A DNA stretch of 64,000 nt from Paraburkholderia fynbosensis (GCF_902859935.1 NZ_CADIKI010000002.1:248001-312000), one strand, 5' to 3'. Shown: positions 27,087 through 36,919, counted from the stretch's first letter. Notes: generated by a model from the letters alone, not told the origin. Translations and numbers: made by a program.

Positions 27087-27635
27087 ATGAGTCAGACAGG
27101 CGAAGTCGCCACCCTCGGTGGCGGGTGTTTCTGGTGTCTCGAAGCGGTGTATCTGGGGGTCGACGGTGTCAACTCGGTCGAGTCGGGCTATGCGGGCGGT
27201 CAGACCCGCGCGCCGACGTACGAACAGGTGTGTGACGGCGAGACAGGTCACGCCGAAGTGGTGAAGGTCGATTTCGATCCGGCGAAGATCGGCTATCGCG
27301 AGATTCTCGATATTTTCTTCGCGATTCACGATCCGACGCAGTTGAACCGGCAGGGCAACGACGTCGGCACGCAGTACCGGTCGGTGATCTTCACGCATTC
27401 CGATGCGCAGCGTGAGACGGCGCTGCAGGCGATCCGCGAGCTCGGCGAACAGCGGATTTACGACGGGCAGATCGTCTCCCAGGTGCTGCCGCTCGACGGC
27501 AACTACTGGCCGGCTGAGGCGTATCACCAGAACTATTTTGCGCAGCATCCGAATCAGGGGTACTGCTCGTTCGTGGTGGCGCCGAAGGTCGCGAAGTTTC
27601 GTCAGAAGTTCGCGCATCGGATCAAGGCGGGGTAG
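27087..27635 (+). CDS. msrA: Peptide methionine-S-sulfoxide reductase
   Basis: This thiol enzyme repairs methionine S-sulfoxides. It has 182 residues. The catalytic GCFWCLE motif places the nucleophile at Cys14. ESGYAGG, GHAEVVKV and the Tyr-rich substrate pocket (GTQYRSVIF) follow. The C-terminal GYCSFVV carries a resolving Cys. The ATG at 27087 has AGGAG nearby. It is convergent with the DUF72 gene across only 12 bp. Confidence 0.95.
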   Translation: MSQTGEVATLGGGCFWCLEAVYLGVDGVNSVESGYAGGQTRAPTYEQVCDGETGHAEVVKVDFDPAKIGYREILDIFFAIHDPTQLNRQGNDVGTQYRSVIFTHSDAQRETALQAIRELGEQRIYDGQIVSQVLPLDGNYWPAEAYHQNYFAQHPNQGYCSFVVAPKVAKFRQKFAHRIKAG

Positions 27636-27647
27636 GACGGCGCGCGC

Positions 27648-29087
27648 TCAACCCGGCTCGCTGCCGGGTTCGCCGCCGTCTTCCTGCGGCCGATGTTCGT
27701 CCGTCTGCGGCCGTTCACCATCGTGCTCGTGCTCACGTTCGTGGGCACGGTGCGCATAGGCGTCGATAATCGCCCGCGCCAGTTCCACGCAGCTTAGCGG
27801 CGCCGATCCCTCCGCCTTGTTATTGATCGCGATCACCACCGGCTGGCCGGCGAGCGCGTAGCGCGCGGCCAGTTCTGCGAGCGACGCGCGGGTGGCCGGG
27901 TCATGATCGACCAGCTGGTTGAACGGCTCGTACCTGGCTTTCGCCTGCTCGTATTTGAAGCCGCTGTGCAGACTCCAGCGCACGATCAGCGGACCGGCCG
28001 GCTCGCCGTCCAGCAGCGCGAGCGCAGCGGCCTGGCGCAGGGGGTCCGGCATCCGTGCATGAATCCCCACGCAATAGCGCACGCCCGCCGTTTTCAGCGC
28101 GCGAATGAAGCGCGGCGTGAGCAGACTCGCGTCGCGGATTTCGATCGCGTAGCACGTGCCGTCCGGCAGCTTCGGCAACGCCATCAGAAACGCGGCAAGC
28201 CGTTCGATGAACACCGTCGGCTGCGCCAGCATCTGGTCCGGCAGCGGCGAAAGCTGGAACACCAGCGCGCCGGCTTTCGCGCCGAGTCCTTCGAGACAGG
28301 GCGTGACGAATTCGTCGATCGCCATCTGCGCGTTCAGGAAGCACGGGTTCAGCGATACCGGTTCGCCGCGTTCGGCGCGCACGGTGGCGTCGGTGATCGT
28401 CATCGGCGCCTTGACGATGAAGCGGAAATGCTCGGGGACCTGCTGCGCGTAGCGCAAGTAATCGGTGACCGGCAGCGTCTGATAAAACGACCGGTCGATG
28501 CTGACCGTCTTCAGCAGCGGATGCGCGCCATAGGCGGTGAGTCCGTCGCGCGAGAGTTTGCTGTTGCTGTACTCGTCTCCGTAGACGATGCCGTTCCAGC
28601 CGGGAAATGACCATGTCGAGGTGCCGAGATGGATCTGCGGCGGCAGTTCGGCAGCAAGCGCGCGCAATGCGGGCGACGGCGGGGCGGCGAGGATGTCGCG
28701 GCCACGGCGCTTTTTTGGGGTGTCGGCGGGCGCGGGTGGGGAATCGGCAGTGGCGGGCGACCCGGTGTTCCCGGGCGCATCGTCTTCCTGCCAGAGCGAC
28801 GCGGCCGGGCCGGGTTTCGTGCGCGGTTGCCGCCGGCGTTCGGGCTGGTCGGCGGCAGCGGGCGCGGCAGCATGTGTATCGGCGGCAGGCTGCCCGGCTC
28901 CAGCTTCGGCTCCTACTACCGCGCGCGGCGGCTTACGAGCCCGGGCATCCGCCTTCGACGAAGCGCTCGCCTGCTCCACCGGCATTCCGAACAGATCGAC
29001 CTGCACGGCTTCGCCGCCGGTGTCATCATCACCGCAATGCTCGCCGCCTGGCGGCTGTTCAACTTCGTTCGTCCCGCTCTGGTCCAT
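27648..29087 (-). CDS. DUF72 domain protein with long disordered N-terminus
   Basis: This 479-residue protein has its DUF72 (YecE-like) TIM-barrel domain from about residue 150, starting at IHLGTSTWSFPGWNGIVY and including SIDRSFYQTLP, FRFIVKAP, QLSPLP and YAIEIRD. No enzymatic role is established for the family. The first 145 or so residues are Ala/Pro/Gly/charged low complexity, and the last 30 are Glu/His/Arg-rich (HREREHEHDGERPQ-like composition). The start is the ATG at 29087, but a shorter internal start cannot be excluded. Confidence 0.82.
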   Translation of the reverse strand: MDQSGTNEVEQPPGGEHCGDDDTGGEAVQVDLFGMPVEQASASSKADARARKPPRAVVGAEAGAGQPAADTHAAAPAAADQPERRRQPRTKPGPAASLWQEDDAPGNTGSPATADSPPAPADTPKKRRGRDILAAPPSPALRALAAELPPQIHLGTSTWSFPGWNGIVYGDEYSNSKLSRDGLTAYGAHPLLKTVSIDRSFYQTLPVTDYLRYAQQVPEHFRFIVKAPMTITDATVRAERGEPVSLNPCFLNAQMAIDEFVTPCLEGLGAKAGALVFQLSPLPDQMLAQPTVFIERLAAFLMALPKLPDGTCYAIEIRDASLLTPRFIRALKTAGVRYCVGIHARMPDPLRQAAALALLDGEPAGPLIVRWSLHSGFKYEQAKARYEPFNQLVDHDPATRASLAELAARYALAGQPVVIAINNKAEGSAPLSCVELARAIIDAYAHRAHEREHEHDGERPQTDEHRPQEDGGEPGSEPG

Positions 29088-29157
29088 CGATGTCGGATCT
29101 GCTGTTCAAGGTTGCGCCGCGCCGGTCCGCTCATGCACGCGCCGCGGCGCAACCGTA

Positions 29158-30372
29158 TCACAGCGGTTTTTCGTACATATAGCGGCGCGACCACGGCAAG
29201 GTTTTCGCGCTGCGGCCGGCTTTGCGGCACACCACTTGGTAGATCGACACGTCGTCGTTTTCGAACGCGTAGGCGCAGCCGGCGAGGTACACGCGCCAGA
29301 TGCGGAATTTTTCGTCATCGACCAGCTTGCGGGCTTCGTCCGCATGCGCCTCGAAACGTTCCGCCCACAGGTCCAGCGTGTGCGCATAGTGACGGCGCAG
29401 GCTTTCGACGTCAACCGCTTCGAGCCCGCCGCGCTGCATCGATTCGAGCGCGAGGCTGATGTGCGGCAGCTCGCCGTCCGGGAACACGTAGCGGTCGATG
29501 AATTCGCCGCCGCCGAGCGCAGTTTCGCCGCTGTCGGAATCGCTCGACGTGATGCCGTGGTTCATCGCGATGCCGTCGTCGACCAGCAGGTCGTGGATTT
29601 TCTCGAAGTAGCCCGGCAGATTCTTGCGGCCCACATGCTCGAACATGCCGACGCTCGTGATGCGATCGAATTGCCCGGTGATGTCACGATAATCCTGCAG
29701 ACGGATCTCGATCTGGCCTTCCAGACCCGCGGCTTTCACGCGGGCGGTAGCGAGGTCGAACTGATTCTGCGAGAGCGTCACGCCCACGCACTTCGCCCCG
29801 AACTTCTGCGCCGCGCGCAGCACGAGCGCGCCCCAGCCGCAGCCGATGTCGAGCAGACGCTGGCCGGGCTGCAACTGAATTTTGGTGAGTATGTGGTCGA
29901 TCTTCTTGATCTGCGCGGTGGCGAGATCTTCGTTGCCGTTCTCGAAGTACGCACACGAGTAGACCATGTTCTCGTCGAGCCACAGCTTGTAGAACTCGTT
30001 CGAGACATCGTAGTGGTACTGGATCGCCTTTTTGTCCGACGTCTTCGAATGATTGAAGTAACGCCGCACGCGCGCGAGCTTGCTTGCACTGGTTACGGTG
30101 TTGCGCGCCAGCTGATAGCCGATGTTGATGATGTCCGACAGCTTGCCTTCGATGTCGATCTTGCCCTTCACGTACGCCTCGCCGAGATTGTCGAGGCTCG
30201 GTTCGAGCAGATAGGGCAGCGCCGTCGCGCTCTTGACGTGTAGCGTCACCTGGGGCGCGGCGAACTGCCCGAAGTCATGTTGCTGACCGTCCCACAGCAC
30301 GAGGCGTGCAGGCAGGTTAGCCTTGGTTTTTACTTCTTCTACCCACTGCGCCAGCTTCTTCTCCCAGAACAT
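29158..30372 (-). CDS. cfa: Cyclopropane-fatty-acyl-phospholipid synthase family methyltransferase
   Basis: This 404-residue S-adenosylmethionine-dependent enzyme transfers a methylene group to unsaturated acyl chains of membrane phospholipids. An N-terminal lipid-binding region is followed by SNEFYKLWLDENMVYSCAYF and the SAM motif LLDIGCGWGALVLRAA. Family segments GVTLSQNQ, SVGMFEHVG and FIDRYVFPDGELPH are intact. I use the ATG at 30372 (MFWEKKLAQ); the longer frame upstream is Arg/His-rich and lacks family character. It lies 140 bp after pdxH on the same strand. Confidence 0.9.
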   Translation of the reverse strand: MFWEKKLAQWVEEVKTKANLPARLVLWDGQQHDFGQFAAPQVTLHVKSATALPYLLEPSLDNLGEAYVKGKIDIEGKLSDIINIGYQLARNTVTSASKLARVRRYFNHSKTSDKKAIQYHYDVSNEFYKLWLDENMVYSCAYFENGNEDLATAQIKKIDHILTKIQLQPGQRLLDIGCGWGALVLRAAQKFGAKCVGVTLSQNQFDLATARVKAAGLEGQIEIRLQDYRDITGQFDRITSVGMFEHVGRKNLPGYFEKIHDLLVDDGIAMNHGITSSDSDSGETALGGGEFIDRYVFPDGELPHISLALESMQRGGLEAVDVESLRRHYAHTLDLWAERFEAHADEARKLVDDEKFRIWRVYLAGCAYAFENDDVSIYQVVCRKAGRSAKTLPWSRRYMYEKPL

Positions 30373-30512
30373 GTGATCTCTCCGTGTCCGTTGAATTAAA
30401 GCAAAGCTTGTGTGGACCGCGGCCCGGTGCGGCGCAACTCCCATGCCGCGAGACGCGATCCGGCCGACGCGCGCTGCTGCGTTGGCGGCGCGCTGCCAGC
30501 GTCATATTCGAT

Positions 30513-31154
30513 TCAAGGCGATAAGCGGGAGATTTGCCAGTCGCCGTTTTCGCTTGCGCGCGTATAGAGCAGACGGTCGTGCAGACGCGACGGCCGGCCC
30601 TGCCAGAATTCAATTGCTTCGGGGACCAAACGATAACCGCCCCAGTGCGGGGGACGCGGTGGCTGGTCGCCGTATAGCAGGCTGATTTCGCGTTCGCGTG
30701 TTTCGAGCTGCGAACGGCTTTCAATTAGCTGACTCTGATTCGAGGCCCATGCGCCGATGCGTGAACCGAGCGGACGCGACGCGAAATATGCATCGCTTTC
30801 CTCCGCGCTGGTTTTGACAATGCGGCCCTCGACGCGCACCTGGCGTTCGAGTTCGATCCAGTAAAACAGCAGGCTCGCGTACGGATTGGCAGCCAGTTCG
30901 CGGCCTTTGCGGCTTTCGTAATTGGTGAAGAACACGAAGCCGCGTTCATCGACGCCCTTGATCAGCACGATGCGCGCCGACGGCCGGCCGCGCGGGTCGA
31001 CCGTGGCCAGCGTCATCGTATTCGGTTCGGGTAGCTTGGCGTCGACGGCTTGTTGAAACCATCTGTCGAACTGACGAAACGGGTCGTGGTCGACATCGGC
31101 AACGTCCAAAGAACCTAGCGAATAGTTTTTTCGAAGTTCGGCGAGTGAGGTCAT
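30513..31154 (-). CDS. pdxH: Pyridoxamine/pyridoxine 5'-phosphate oxidase
   Basis: This FMN enzyme makes pyridoxal 5'-phosphate. Its 213 residues match the family length. Features are [72 protein letters not shown], and the C-terminal signature [16 protein letters not shown]. It is divergent from tcdA across about 220 bp, where the promoters must lie. Confidence 0.95.
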   Translation of the reverse strand: MTSLAELRKNYSLGSLDVADVDHDPFRQFDRWFQQAVDAKLPEPNTMTLATVDPRGRPSARIVLIKGVDERGFVFFTNYESRKGRELAANPYASLLFYWIELERQVRVEGRIVKTSAEESDAYFASRPLGSRIGAWASNQSQLIESRSQLETREREISLLYGDQPPRPPHWGGYRLVPEAIEFWQGRPSRLHDRLLYTRASENGDWQISRLSP

Positions 31155-31377
31155 GTTCTTATGCGAACGCTACAGTCAAGCAAGTATAGCCAGGGAGATA
31201 ATTTTTTGCGCGCGAGCAGGGCAAGACCGCGTGCCATGCATGGCTTTCCGCCTTGGCCGCCGCCGCACCCGCCGCGATGCCGATCGACGCGTTCAGGCAA
31301 AATACGGGCTGAGCGCGCCAAACCCGCTTGAGCGCCGTCACTTTTTGTCTTGCCAGTTTTCAACGAGCCCCGCCATC

Positions 31378-32235
31378 ATGTCCAGCATCACCGCGCAATC
31401 CGATCTTACTACCAGCCTCGACGGGAGTGAAACCGCCGACCGCGCGCGGCGCTTCGGCGGCATCGCCCGCCTGTACGGCGCGCCGGCGCTCGCCGCGTTC
31501 GAAGGCGCGCACGTCGCGGTGATCGGCATCGGTGGCGTGGGGTCGTGGGTGGCCGAGGCGCTCGCGCGCAGCGCGGTCGGCACGCTGACGCTGATCGATC
31601 TGGATAACGTCGCCGAAAGCAACACCAACCGGCAGATTCATGCGCTCGACGGCAACTACGGAAAGCCGAAAGTCGAAGCGATGGCCGAGCGCATCGCCGC
31701 GATCAATCCGTATTGCGACGTGCGGCTGATCGAAGACTTCGTCGAGCCGGACAACTTCGCGGCGACGCTCGGCGTCGGCTTCGACTACGTGATCGACGCG
31801 ATCGACAGCGTGCGCACGAAGACCGCGCTGATCGCATGGTGTGTCGAGCGTCAACAGGCGTTGATCACGGTGGGCGGCGCGGGCGGTCAGCTCGACCCGA
31901 CGCGCATTCGTATCGACGATCTCGCGCTGACGATCCAGGACCCGCTGCTGTCGAAAGTGCGCGGTCAGTTGCGCAAACAGCACGGCTTCCCGCGCGGACC
32001 GAAGGCGAAGTTCAAGGTGAGCGCCGTGTATTCCGACGAGCCGTTGATCTACCCGGAAGCGGCGGTCTGCGATATCGATGTGCAAGCCGAGCACGTGAGC
32101 ACGTCGCCGGGTCACACGGGACCGGTCGGGTTGAACTGTGCGGGATTTGGATCGAGCGTGTGCGTCACGGCAAGCTTCGGTTTTGCCGCCGCGGCGCATG
32201 TGTTGCGAGCGTTGGCGAAGCAGGCGGCGGCCTGA
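31378..32235 (+). CDS. tcdA: tRNA threonylcarbamoyladenosine dehydratase
   Basis: This E1-like ATP-dependent enzyme cyclises t6A37 in tRNA to ct6A. It has 285 residues from the ATG at 31378. The Rossmann/ATP motif is VIGIGGVGSWVAEALARS, followed by LIDLDNVAESNTNRQ and the R-rich adenylation region. The central CsdL-type segment includes DYVIDAIDSVRTK, and the Gly-rich end is PVGLNCAGFGSSVCVTASFG. The open frame extends 75 residues upstream over non-family sequence. It is convergent with the thioredoxin-like gene. Confidence 0.9.
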   Translation: MSSITAQSDLTTSLDGSETADRARRFGGIARLYGAPALAAFEGAHVAVIGIGGVGSWVAEALARSAVGTLTLIDLDNVAESNTNRQIHALDGNYGKPKVEAMAERIAAINPYCDVRLIEDFVEPDNFAATLGVGFDYVIDAIDSVRTKTALIAWCVERQQALITVGGAGGQLDPTRIRIDDLALTIQDPLLSKVRGQLRKQHGFPRGPKAKFKVSAVYSDEPLIYPEAAVCDIDVQAEHVSTSPGHTGPVGLNCAGFGSSVCVTASFGFAAAAHVLRALAKQAAA

Positions 32236-32274
32236 TGCGGTGAGGCGAGTGCAGCGCGAGCGCGCGGCATGGTG

Positions 32275-32311
32275 AGGCGCGATGGCCGCGGATTCAGGCG
32301 CGATGGCCGCG
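32275..32311. repeat. Two 16-bp direct repeats in the convergent gap
   Basis: AGGCGCGATGGCCGCG occurs at 32275-32290 and 32296-32311, 21 bp apart, in the 112-bp gap between tcdA and the thioredoxin-like gene. GC-rich hairpins can form around it (GCGCGAGCGCGC nearby). It could contribute to transcript ends but lacks a T-run. Confidence 0.6.
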
Positions 32312-32347
32312 CTTGCTCGCGGCCACCACGCGTGAACCCGGCGCGAA

Positions 32348-33196
32348 TCAGAACAACGATGCGCTCAGCTTGCGCCGCCACTGCGACACCAGCTCCGGCT
32401 GATGCGCGGCCAGATCGAACACCGACAACATCGTCTTGCGGCCGATATCGTCGCGGAACGTGCGATCGCGTTGCACGATCGCAAGCAGGTGTTCGAGCGC
32501 TTGCGCATATTTGCGACGCGCGATCAGCGCGCTCGCCAGATCGAAGCGCGCTTCGAGATCGTCCGGAGCGGCCGCGACTTTGGCCTCCAGCGCATCGGTC
32601 GGCGGCAGGTCGGCGGCGGCATCCACGGCATCGAGGCGCGTCTTGATCGCGTTGAAACGCGCGTCGATGCCTTGCGTCGTTTTCGGCGACAGCAGATCCA
32701 CCTCGTTGCGCGCCTCGTCGATGCGGTTGTCTTCGAGCAGCAGCTCGATGCGGTCCATACGCGCTTCGTCGAAACCCGGGTCGTAGGCGAGGGCGGCTTG
32801 CAGCGCGTCGTACGCATCGTCACGGCGGCCTTCGGCCAACGCGGTCTGCGCTTCGAGGCGCGCCGCATCCGCGCCTTGCGGCACGAGCCGCTCGATAAAC
32901 TCGCGCAACTGACCTTCAGGCAACACGCCGATGAACTGATCGACCGGCTGGCCGTCGGCAAAAGCGATTACGTGCGGAATGCTGCGCACCTGGAAGTGCG
33001 CGGCCAGTTCCTGGTTTTCGTCCACGTTGACCTTCACCAGTTTCCATTTGCCGGCCGCTTCGGCTTCGAGCTTCTCGAGCATCGGGCCGAGGCTCTTGCA
33101 GGGGCCGCACCACGGCGCCCAGAAATCGACCAGCACGGGGGCCAGTGTCGACGCCGTGATGACGTCCTGTTCAAAAGTGGCCAGAGTGGTGTCCAT
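32348..33196 (-). CDS. cnoX: Thioredoxin-TPR co-chaperone (CnoX/YbbN-like)
   Basis: This 282-residue protein has an N-terminal thioredoxin fold and a C-terminal helical TPR-like region, the architecture of CnoX/YbbN holdases that work with GroEL. The active site is intact WCGPC at 29-33, unlike E. coli YbbN, where the first Cys is replaced. The protein may therefore also act as a disulfide reductase. The TPR part starts near residue 108, with the repeats ALAEGRRDDAYDALQAAL and ALIARRKYAQALEHLLAIV. The ATG at 33196 is preceded by GAGGA. It is convergent with tcdA. Confidence 0.88.
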   Translation of the reverse strand: MDTTLATFEQDVITASTLAPVLVDFWAPWCGPCKSLGPMLEKLEAEAAGKWKLVKVNVDENQELAAHFQVRSIPHVIAFADGQPVDQFIGVLPEGQLREFIERLVPQGADAARLEAQTALAEGRRDDAYDALQAALAYDPGFDEARMDRIELLLEDNRIDEARNEVDLLSPKTTQGIDARFNAIKTRLDAVDAAADLPPTDALEAKVAAAPDDLEARFDLASALIARRKYAQALEHLLAIVQRDRTFRDDIGRKTMLSVFDLAAHQPELVSQWRRKLSASLF

Positions 33197-33299
33197 TGCG
33201 TCCTCGTCGATAAAACGGTTTGTGATTAATTGGGGCCGAACGGCGCGGATTCAATGCGGCCGGCGCCGGCTTGCGTCAGCCGGCGGCGCTCATTTGCGC

Positions 33300-34175
33300 T
33301 CATTGTCGTTCCGGCAGCGGAATCCATTCGGTCTCGCCCGGCACCGTGCCCATCTCCTGATGAGTCCACGCGAGTTTCGCGGCTTCAATCTTCGCGCGCG
33401 AACTGGCGACGAAATTCCACTCGATGAAGCGCTCGCCGTCCAGCTTCTCGCCACCGAGCAGCATGACGCGGGCGCCGTGCGTGCTGGCCAGCGTGACGGT
33501 TTCGTCGAGCGCGAGCACGGCCATCTGACCGGCTTCGAGCGGCGCGCCGTCGATCTCCAGATCGCCATCCACGAGATAGACGCCGCGTTCCTCGTGCTCC
33601 GGTTCGAGCGCGAAGGCGCCGCCCGGCGCGAATTCCGCGGCCACGTACAGCGTGCCCGAAAACGTCCTGACCGGCGACTCCACGCCGAAGGCCGTGCCCG
33701 CGATCACCCGCAGCGAGACGCCATTGCGCTCGACGACCGGCAGCGTGTCGGCGGCGTGATGCGCGAACGACGGCTCGACCTCTTCCTCCGCGAGCGGCAG
33801 CGCGACCCAGGTCTGGATGCCGTGCATCGTCAGGCCGCTCGCGCGGTCTTCGGCGGGCGTGCGCTCGGAATGGACGATGCCGCGCCCCGCGGTCATCCAG
33901 TTGACGTCGCCGGGGACGATTTTCTGCTCGGAGCCGAGGCTGTCGCGATGCATGATCGCGCCTTCGAACAGATAGGTGACGGTGGCCAGACCGATGTGCG
34001 GATGCGGGCGCACGTCGAGGCCGACGCCCGGTTCGAGCGTCGCCGGGCCCATGTGGTCGAAGAAAATGAACGGGCCGATCAGGCGCGCTGCCATGGCGGG
34101 CAGCACGCGCCGCACGGTCAGACTACCGACGTCGCGCAGATGCGGTTTGAGGACTGCTTTGATCGAGGAAGTCAT
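33300..34175 (-). CDS. Pirin family protein
   Basis: This 291-residue bicupin pirin has metal ligands in the N-terminal cupin: HPHIGLATVTYLFEG (His ligands), HRDSLGS and HSERTP. Bacterial pirins have been linked to quercetinase activity or redox regulation, but the role here is open. The C-terminal cupin (LVDGDLEIDG, LLGGEKLDGERFIEWNFVASS) is complete. The start is the ATG at 34175. The gene is divergent from the drug/metabolite exporter gene. Confidence 0.9.
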   Translation of the reverse strand: MTSSIKAVLKPHLRDVGSLTVRRVLPAMAARLIGPFIFFDHMGPATLEPGVGLDVRPHPHIGLATVTYLFEGAIMHRDSLGSEQKIVPGDVNWMTAGRGIVHSERTPAEDRASGLTMHGIQTWVALPLAEEEVEPSFAHHAADTLPVVERNGVSLRVIAGTAFGVESPVRTFSGTLYVAAEFAPGGAFALEPEHEERGVYLVDGDLEIDGAPLEAGQMAVLALDETVTLASTHGARVMLLGGEKLDGERFIEWNFVASSRAKIEAAKLAWTHQEMGTVPGETEWIPLPERQ

Positions 34176-34352
34176 GGGCGGGGCTCGGCTGAAATGGTCG
34201 GTGGGGATGGCTTAATGGACGATTCTACTGCGCAGCGCGCGATGCCGACGGCTCGCGGCACAGCGGCGCTGCGGGAACGCGTAGCGTGGGCGATCACGCC
34301 GCGCTGCCGGCTCCGCTAAACTGCCGGATTGGACAATCAATCGGAGACCGGG

Positions 34353-35234
34353 ATGTCGCCCAGGGACTTGCTGCTCGCGCTGGTGGTGGTGCTCGCGTGG
34401 GGCGTCAATTTCGTCGTGATCAAGGTGGGCCTGCACGGGGTGCCGCCGATGCTGCTCGGCGCCTTGCGCTTCACGGTCGCGGCGGTGCCGGCGGTGTTCT
34501 TCGTCAAACGCCCGAACCTGCCATGGCGCTGGCTGCTCGCATACGGCGCGACGATCTCGTTCGGACAATTCGCTTTTCTGTTCTCGGCGATGTACGTCGG
34601 CATGCCGGCCGGGCTTGCTTCGCTGGTGCTGCAGGCCCAGGCGTTCTTCACGCTGATGTTCGCGGCGCTGTTCCTGCACGAGCGGTTTCGTTTGCCGAAC
34701 GTCGCGGGTTTGCTGATCGCGGCGGGCGGGCTCGCGGTGATTGGCCTGCAAGGCGGCCATTCGATGAGCGTCGCCGGTTTCGTGCTGACGTTGTGCGCCG
34801 CGTGCATGTGGGCGCTCGGCAACATCGTCACGAAGAAAGTCGGCAAGGTCGATCTCGTCGGGCTCGTGGTGTGGGGCAGTCTGATTCCGCCGCTGCCGTT
34901 CTTCGCCGCGTCGTATCTGTTCGAGGGGCCGCAGAAGATGGCCGCGGCACTGACGGGCATCAGTGCGATGTCGATCTTCGCGATCGTGTATCTCGCCTTC
35001 ATCGCGACATTGCTCGGGTATGGCTTGTGGAGCCGCCTACTGTCACGCTATCCGGCGAGCCAGGTCGCGCCGTTTTCGTTGCTGGTGCCGATCGTCGGGC
35101 TGGCGTCGGCGTCGCTGCTGCTCGACGAGCAATTGACCATGGCGCAAATCGGCGGCGCGCTGTTGGTGATGGCGGGCCTCGCCGTGAACGTGTTCGGCGG
35201 CTGGGTCGTGCAGCGGTTGACGCCGGCGCGTTGA
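34353..35234 (+). CDS. EamA-family drug/metabolite exporter
   Basis: This 293-residue inner-membrane protein has ten predicted membrane segments formed by two EamA repeats. The first begins LLLALVVVLAWGVNFVVIK and the second FVLTLCAACMWALGNIVTKK. Such DMT proteins export amino-acid-like metabolites; the closest remembered pattern is the EamA cysteine/O-acetylserine exporter. The ATG at 34353 has CGGAGACC 8-10 bp upstream and is preferred to an upstream TTG at 34329. A strong terminator follows the gene. Confidence 0.87.
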   Translation: MSPRDLLLALVVVLAWGVNFVVIKVGLHGVPPMLLGALRFTVAAVPAVFFVKRPNLPWRWLLAYGATISFGQFAFLFSAMYVGMPAGLASLVLQAQAFFTLMFAALFLHERFRLPNVAGLLIAAGGLAVIGLQGGHSMSVAGFVLTLCAACMWALGNIVTKKVGKVDLVGLVVWGSLIPPLPFFAASYLFEGPQKMAAALTGISAMSIFAIVYLAFIATLLGYGLWSRLLSRYPASQVAPFSLLVPIVGLASASLLLDEQLTMAQIGGALLVMAGLAVNVFGGWVVQRLTPAR

Positions 35235-35275
35235 GCCTGCCGAGCGCCGGTCGTGCGCGCGAACGCATCAGGAAC

Positions 35276-35301
35276 AACGGCCGCATCGAGCGGCCGTTTT
35301 T
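35276..35301 (+). terminator. Rho-independent terminator of the EamA gene
   Basis: AACGGCCG, a short loop CATCGAG, and CGGCCGTT are followed by a run of Ts (35297-35301). It lies 42 bp after the exporter stop and also faces the convergent amidase gene. Confidence 0.82.
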
Positions 35302-35326
35302 CATTGCGTGGCGGCACGCCAATGCA

Positions 35327-36919
35327 TCACGTCATGCGGTTTTTCGCCAGCGGCGGGTTCGCCGCGAAATAGCGCTTGATGCCGGTCAGGATCGCGTCGG
35401 CCATCTTCTCGCGATAGGCGTCGTCGTTCAGACGGCGCTCCTCGTCCGGGTTGCTGATGAACGCGGTCTCGACGAGGATCGACGGAATGTCCGGCGCCTT
35501 CAGCACGGCGAACCCCGCCTGTTCGACCGAGCCCTTGTGCAGCTTGTTGATCCCGCCGATTTCCTTCAGCACGAAGTTGCCGTAGCGCATCGAATCGCGA
35601 ATCTGCGCGGTGGTCGACATATCGAACAGCGCACGGTTGACGGTGGCGTCGGCGGACTTGATGTTGATCCCGCCGATCTGATCCGACGAGTTCTCCTTGT
35701 TCGCCATCCAGCGCGCGGCAGCGCTCGACGCGCCATGTTCGGACAGCGCGAACACCGACGAGCCCTTCGCCTCCGGCGTGGTGAACGCGTCCGCGTGGAT
35801 CGACACGAACAGATCCGCACCGACGCGCCGCGCTTTTTGCACGCGCACGTTCAGCGGCACGAAGAAGTCGGCGTCGCGCGTCATCATGGCGCGCATGTTC
35901 GATTGCGCGTCGATCTTCGCGCGCAGCTTCTTCGCGATGTCGAGCGCGACGTGCTTCTCGTAGGTGCCCGAGCCGCCGATCGCGCCCGGGTCTTCGCCGC
36001 CATGACCCGGGTCGATGGCGACCGTCAGCAGACGCACCGTGTTGCTCTTGGCGGATTTGGGCGTGCTGAACGCGTAGGTGTCGCCGCCGTCCGTATCGTC
36101 GCTGTCCTGGCTGCGCGCGCTATTGCCGCTGTTGCCGCCTTTGTTGTTGCGCGCAATCGCGGCGGGCGGCGCGAGAGGGGCGAGCGGCGCTGCCGGCTTG
36201 CCCGCGATGATCGGCGCGGTAGGCGTGGGGGTGACGTGCACGGACGGACGCGGCACATTCGGCGCAGTGTTGCCGCCGCCGTTCTGCGCATAGCGCTCGA
36301 AGAATGCTTCGCTGTTGTCGGCGGTGGGCGGCGTGCCGGGGCCGCTCAGCGTGGCGGGCGGCACGCCATTCTCTTCGTTCAGCGTCTGCTGCTTGTGCTC
36401 GGTCTGCGCGAGCAGGTCCATCAGTGGATCGGGCGCGACCGCCGGATAGAGGTCGAACACCAGCCGGTACTTGTACGTGCCGACCGGCGGCAGCGTGAAT
36501 ACCTGCGGCTTCACCGAACCCTTCAGGTCGAACACCATACGCACCACGTGCGGCTGATATTGCCCGACCCGCACGGACGAAATCTGCGGATCGTTCGGCG
36601 TGATCTTCGAGACGAGATCCTTGAGCGCCTGATCGAGATCGAGGCCGCTCAGATCGACCACCAGCCGGTCCGGTCCCTGCAACAATTGCTGTGCGTTCTG
36701 CAACGGCTGATCGGATTCGATCGTCACGCGCGTGTAGTCGCGCGCCGGCCAGACGCGCACGCCGAGCACCGAACTGGCCATGGCCAGACGCGGCGCGACG
36801 AGGCCGAGCACGAGCGTGGAGGCGCCCGCCCGCAGAATCTGCCGGCGCCGCCAGTTATGCGTTGCGGTGGCCGCCGATTCGATCGAGCGGAACGGTTTGA
36901 TCAACATCTTTCGAGACAT
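35327..36919 (-). CDS. amiC: N-acetylmuramoyl-L-alanine amidase (AmiC type)
   Basis: This periplasmic zinc amidase cuts septal peptidoglycan during daughter-cell separation. It has 530 residues. A twin-arginine signal is visible near residues 23-47 (WRRRQILRAGASTLVLGL). An AMIN domain follows (VRVWPARDYTRVTIES), then a Pro/Ala/Asn-rich linker to about residue 290, then the Amidase_3 domain. The zinc/catalytic residues are in DPGHGGEDPGAIG, the Glu of YEKHVALDIA, FVSIHADAF and LVETAFISN. It overlaps the upstream tsaE by 19 bp. Confidence 0.93.
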   Translation of the reverse strand: MSRKMLIKPFRSIESAATATHNWRRRQILRAGASTLVLGLVAPRLAMASSVLGVRVWPARDYTRVTIESDQPLQNAQQLLQGPDRLVVDLSGLDLDQALKDLVSKITPNDPQISSVRVGQYQPHVVRMVFDLKGSVKPQVFTLPPVGTYKYRLVFDLYPAVAPDPLMDLLAQTEHKQQTLNEENGVPPATLSGPGTPPTADNSEAFFERYAQNGGGNTAPNVPRPSVHVTPTPTAPIIAGKPAAPLAPLAPPAAIARNNKGGNSGNSARSQDSDDTDGGDTYAFSTPKSAKSNTVRLLTVAIDPGHGGEDPGAIGGSGTYEKHVALDIAKKLRAKIDAQSNMRAMMTRDADFFVPLNVRVQKARRVGADLFVSIHADAFTTPEAKGSSVFALSEHGASSAAARWMANKENSSDQIGGINIKSADATVNRALFDMSTTAQIRDSMRYGNFVLKEIGGINKLHKGSVEQAGFAVLKAPDIPSILVETAFISNPDEERRLNDDAYREKMADAILTGIKRYFAANPPLAKNRMT

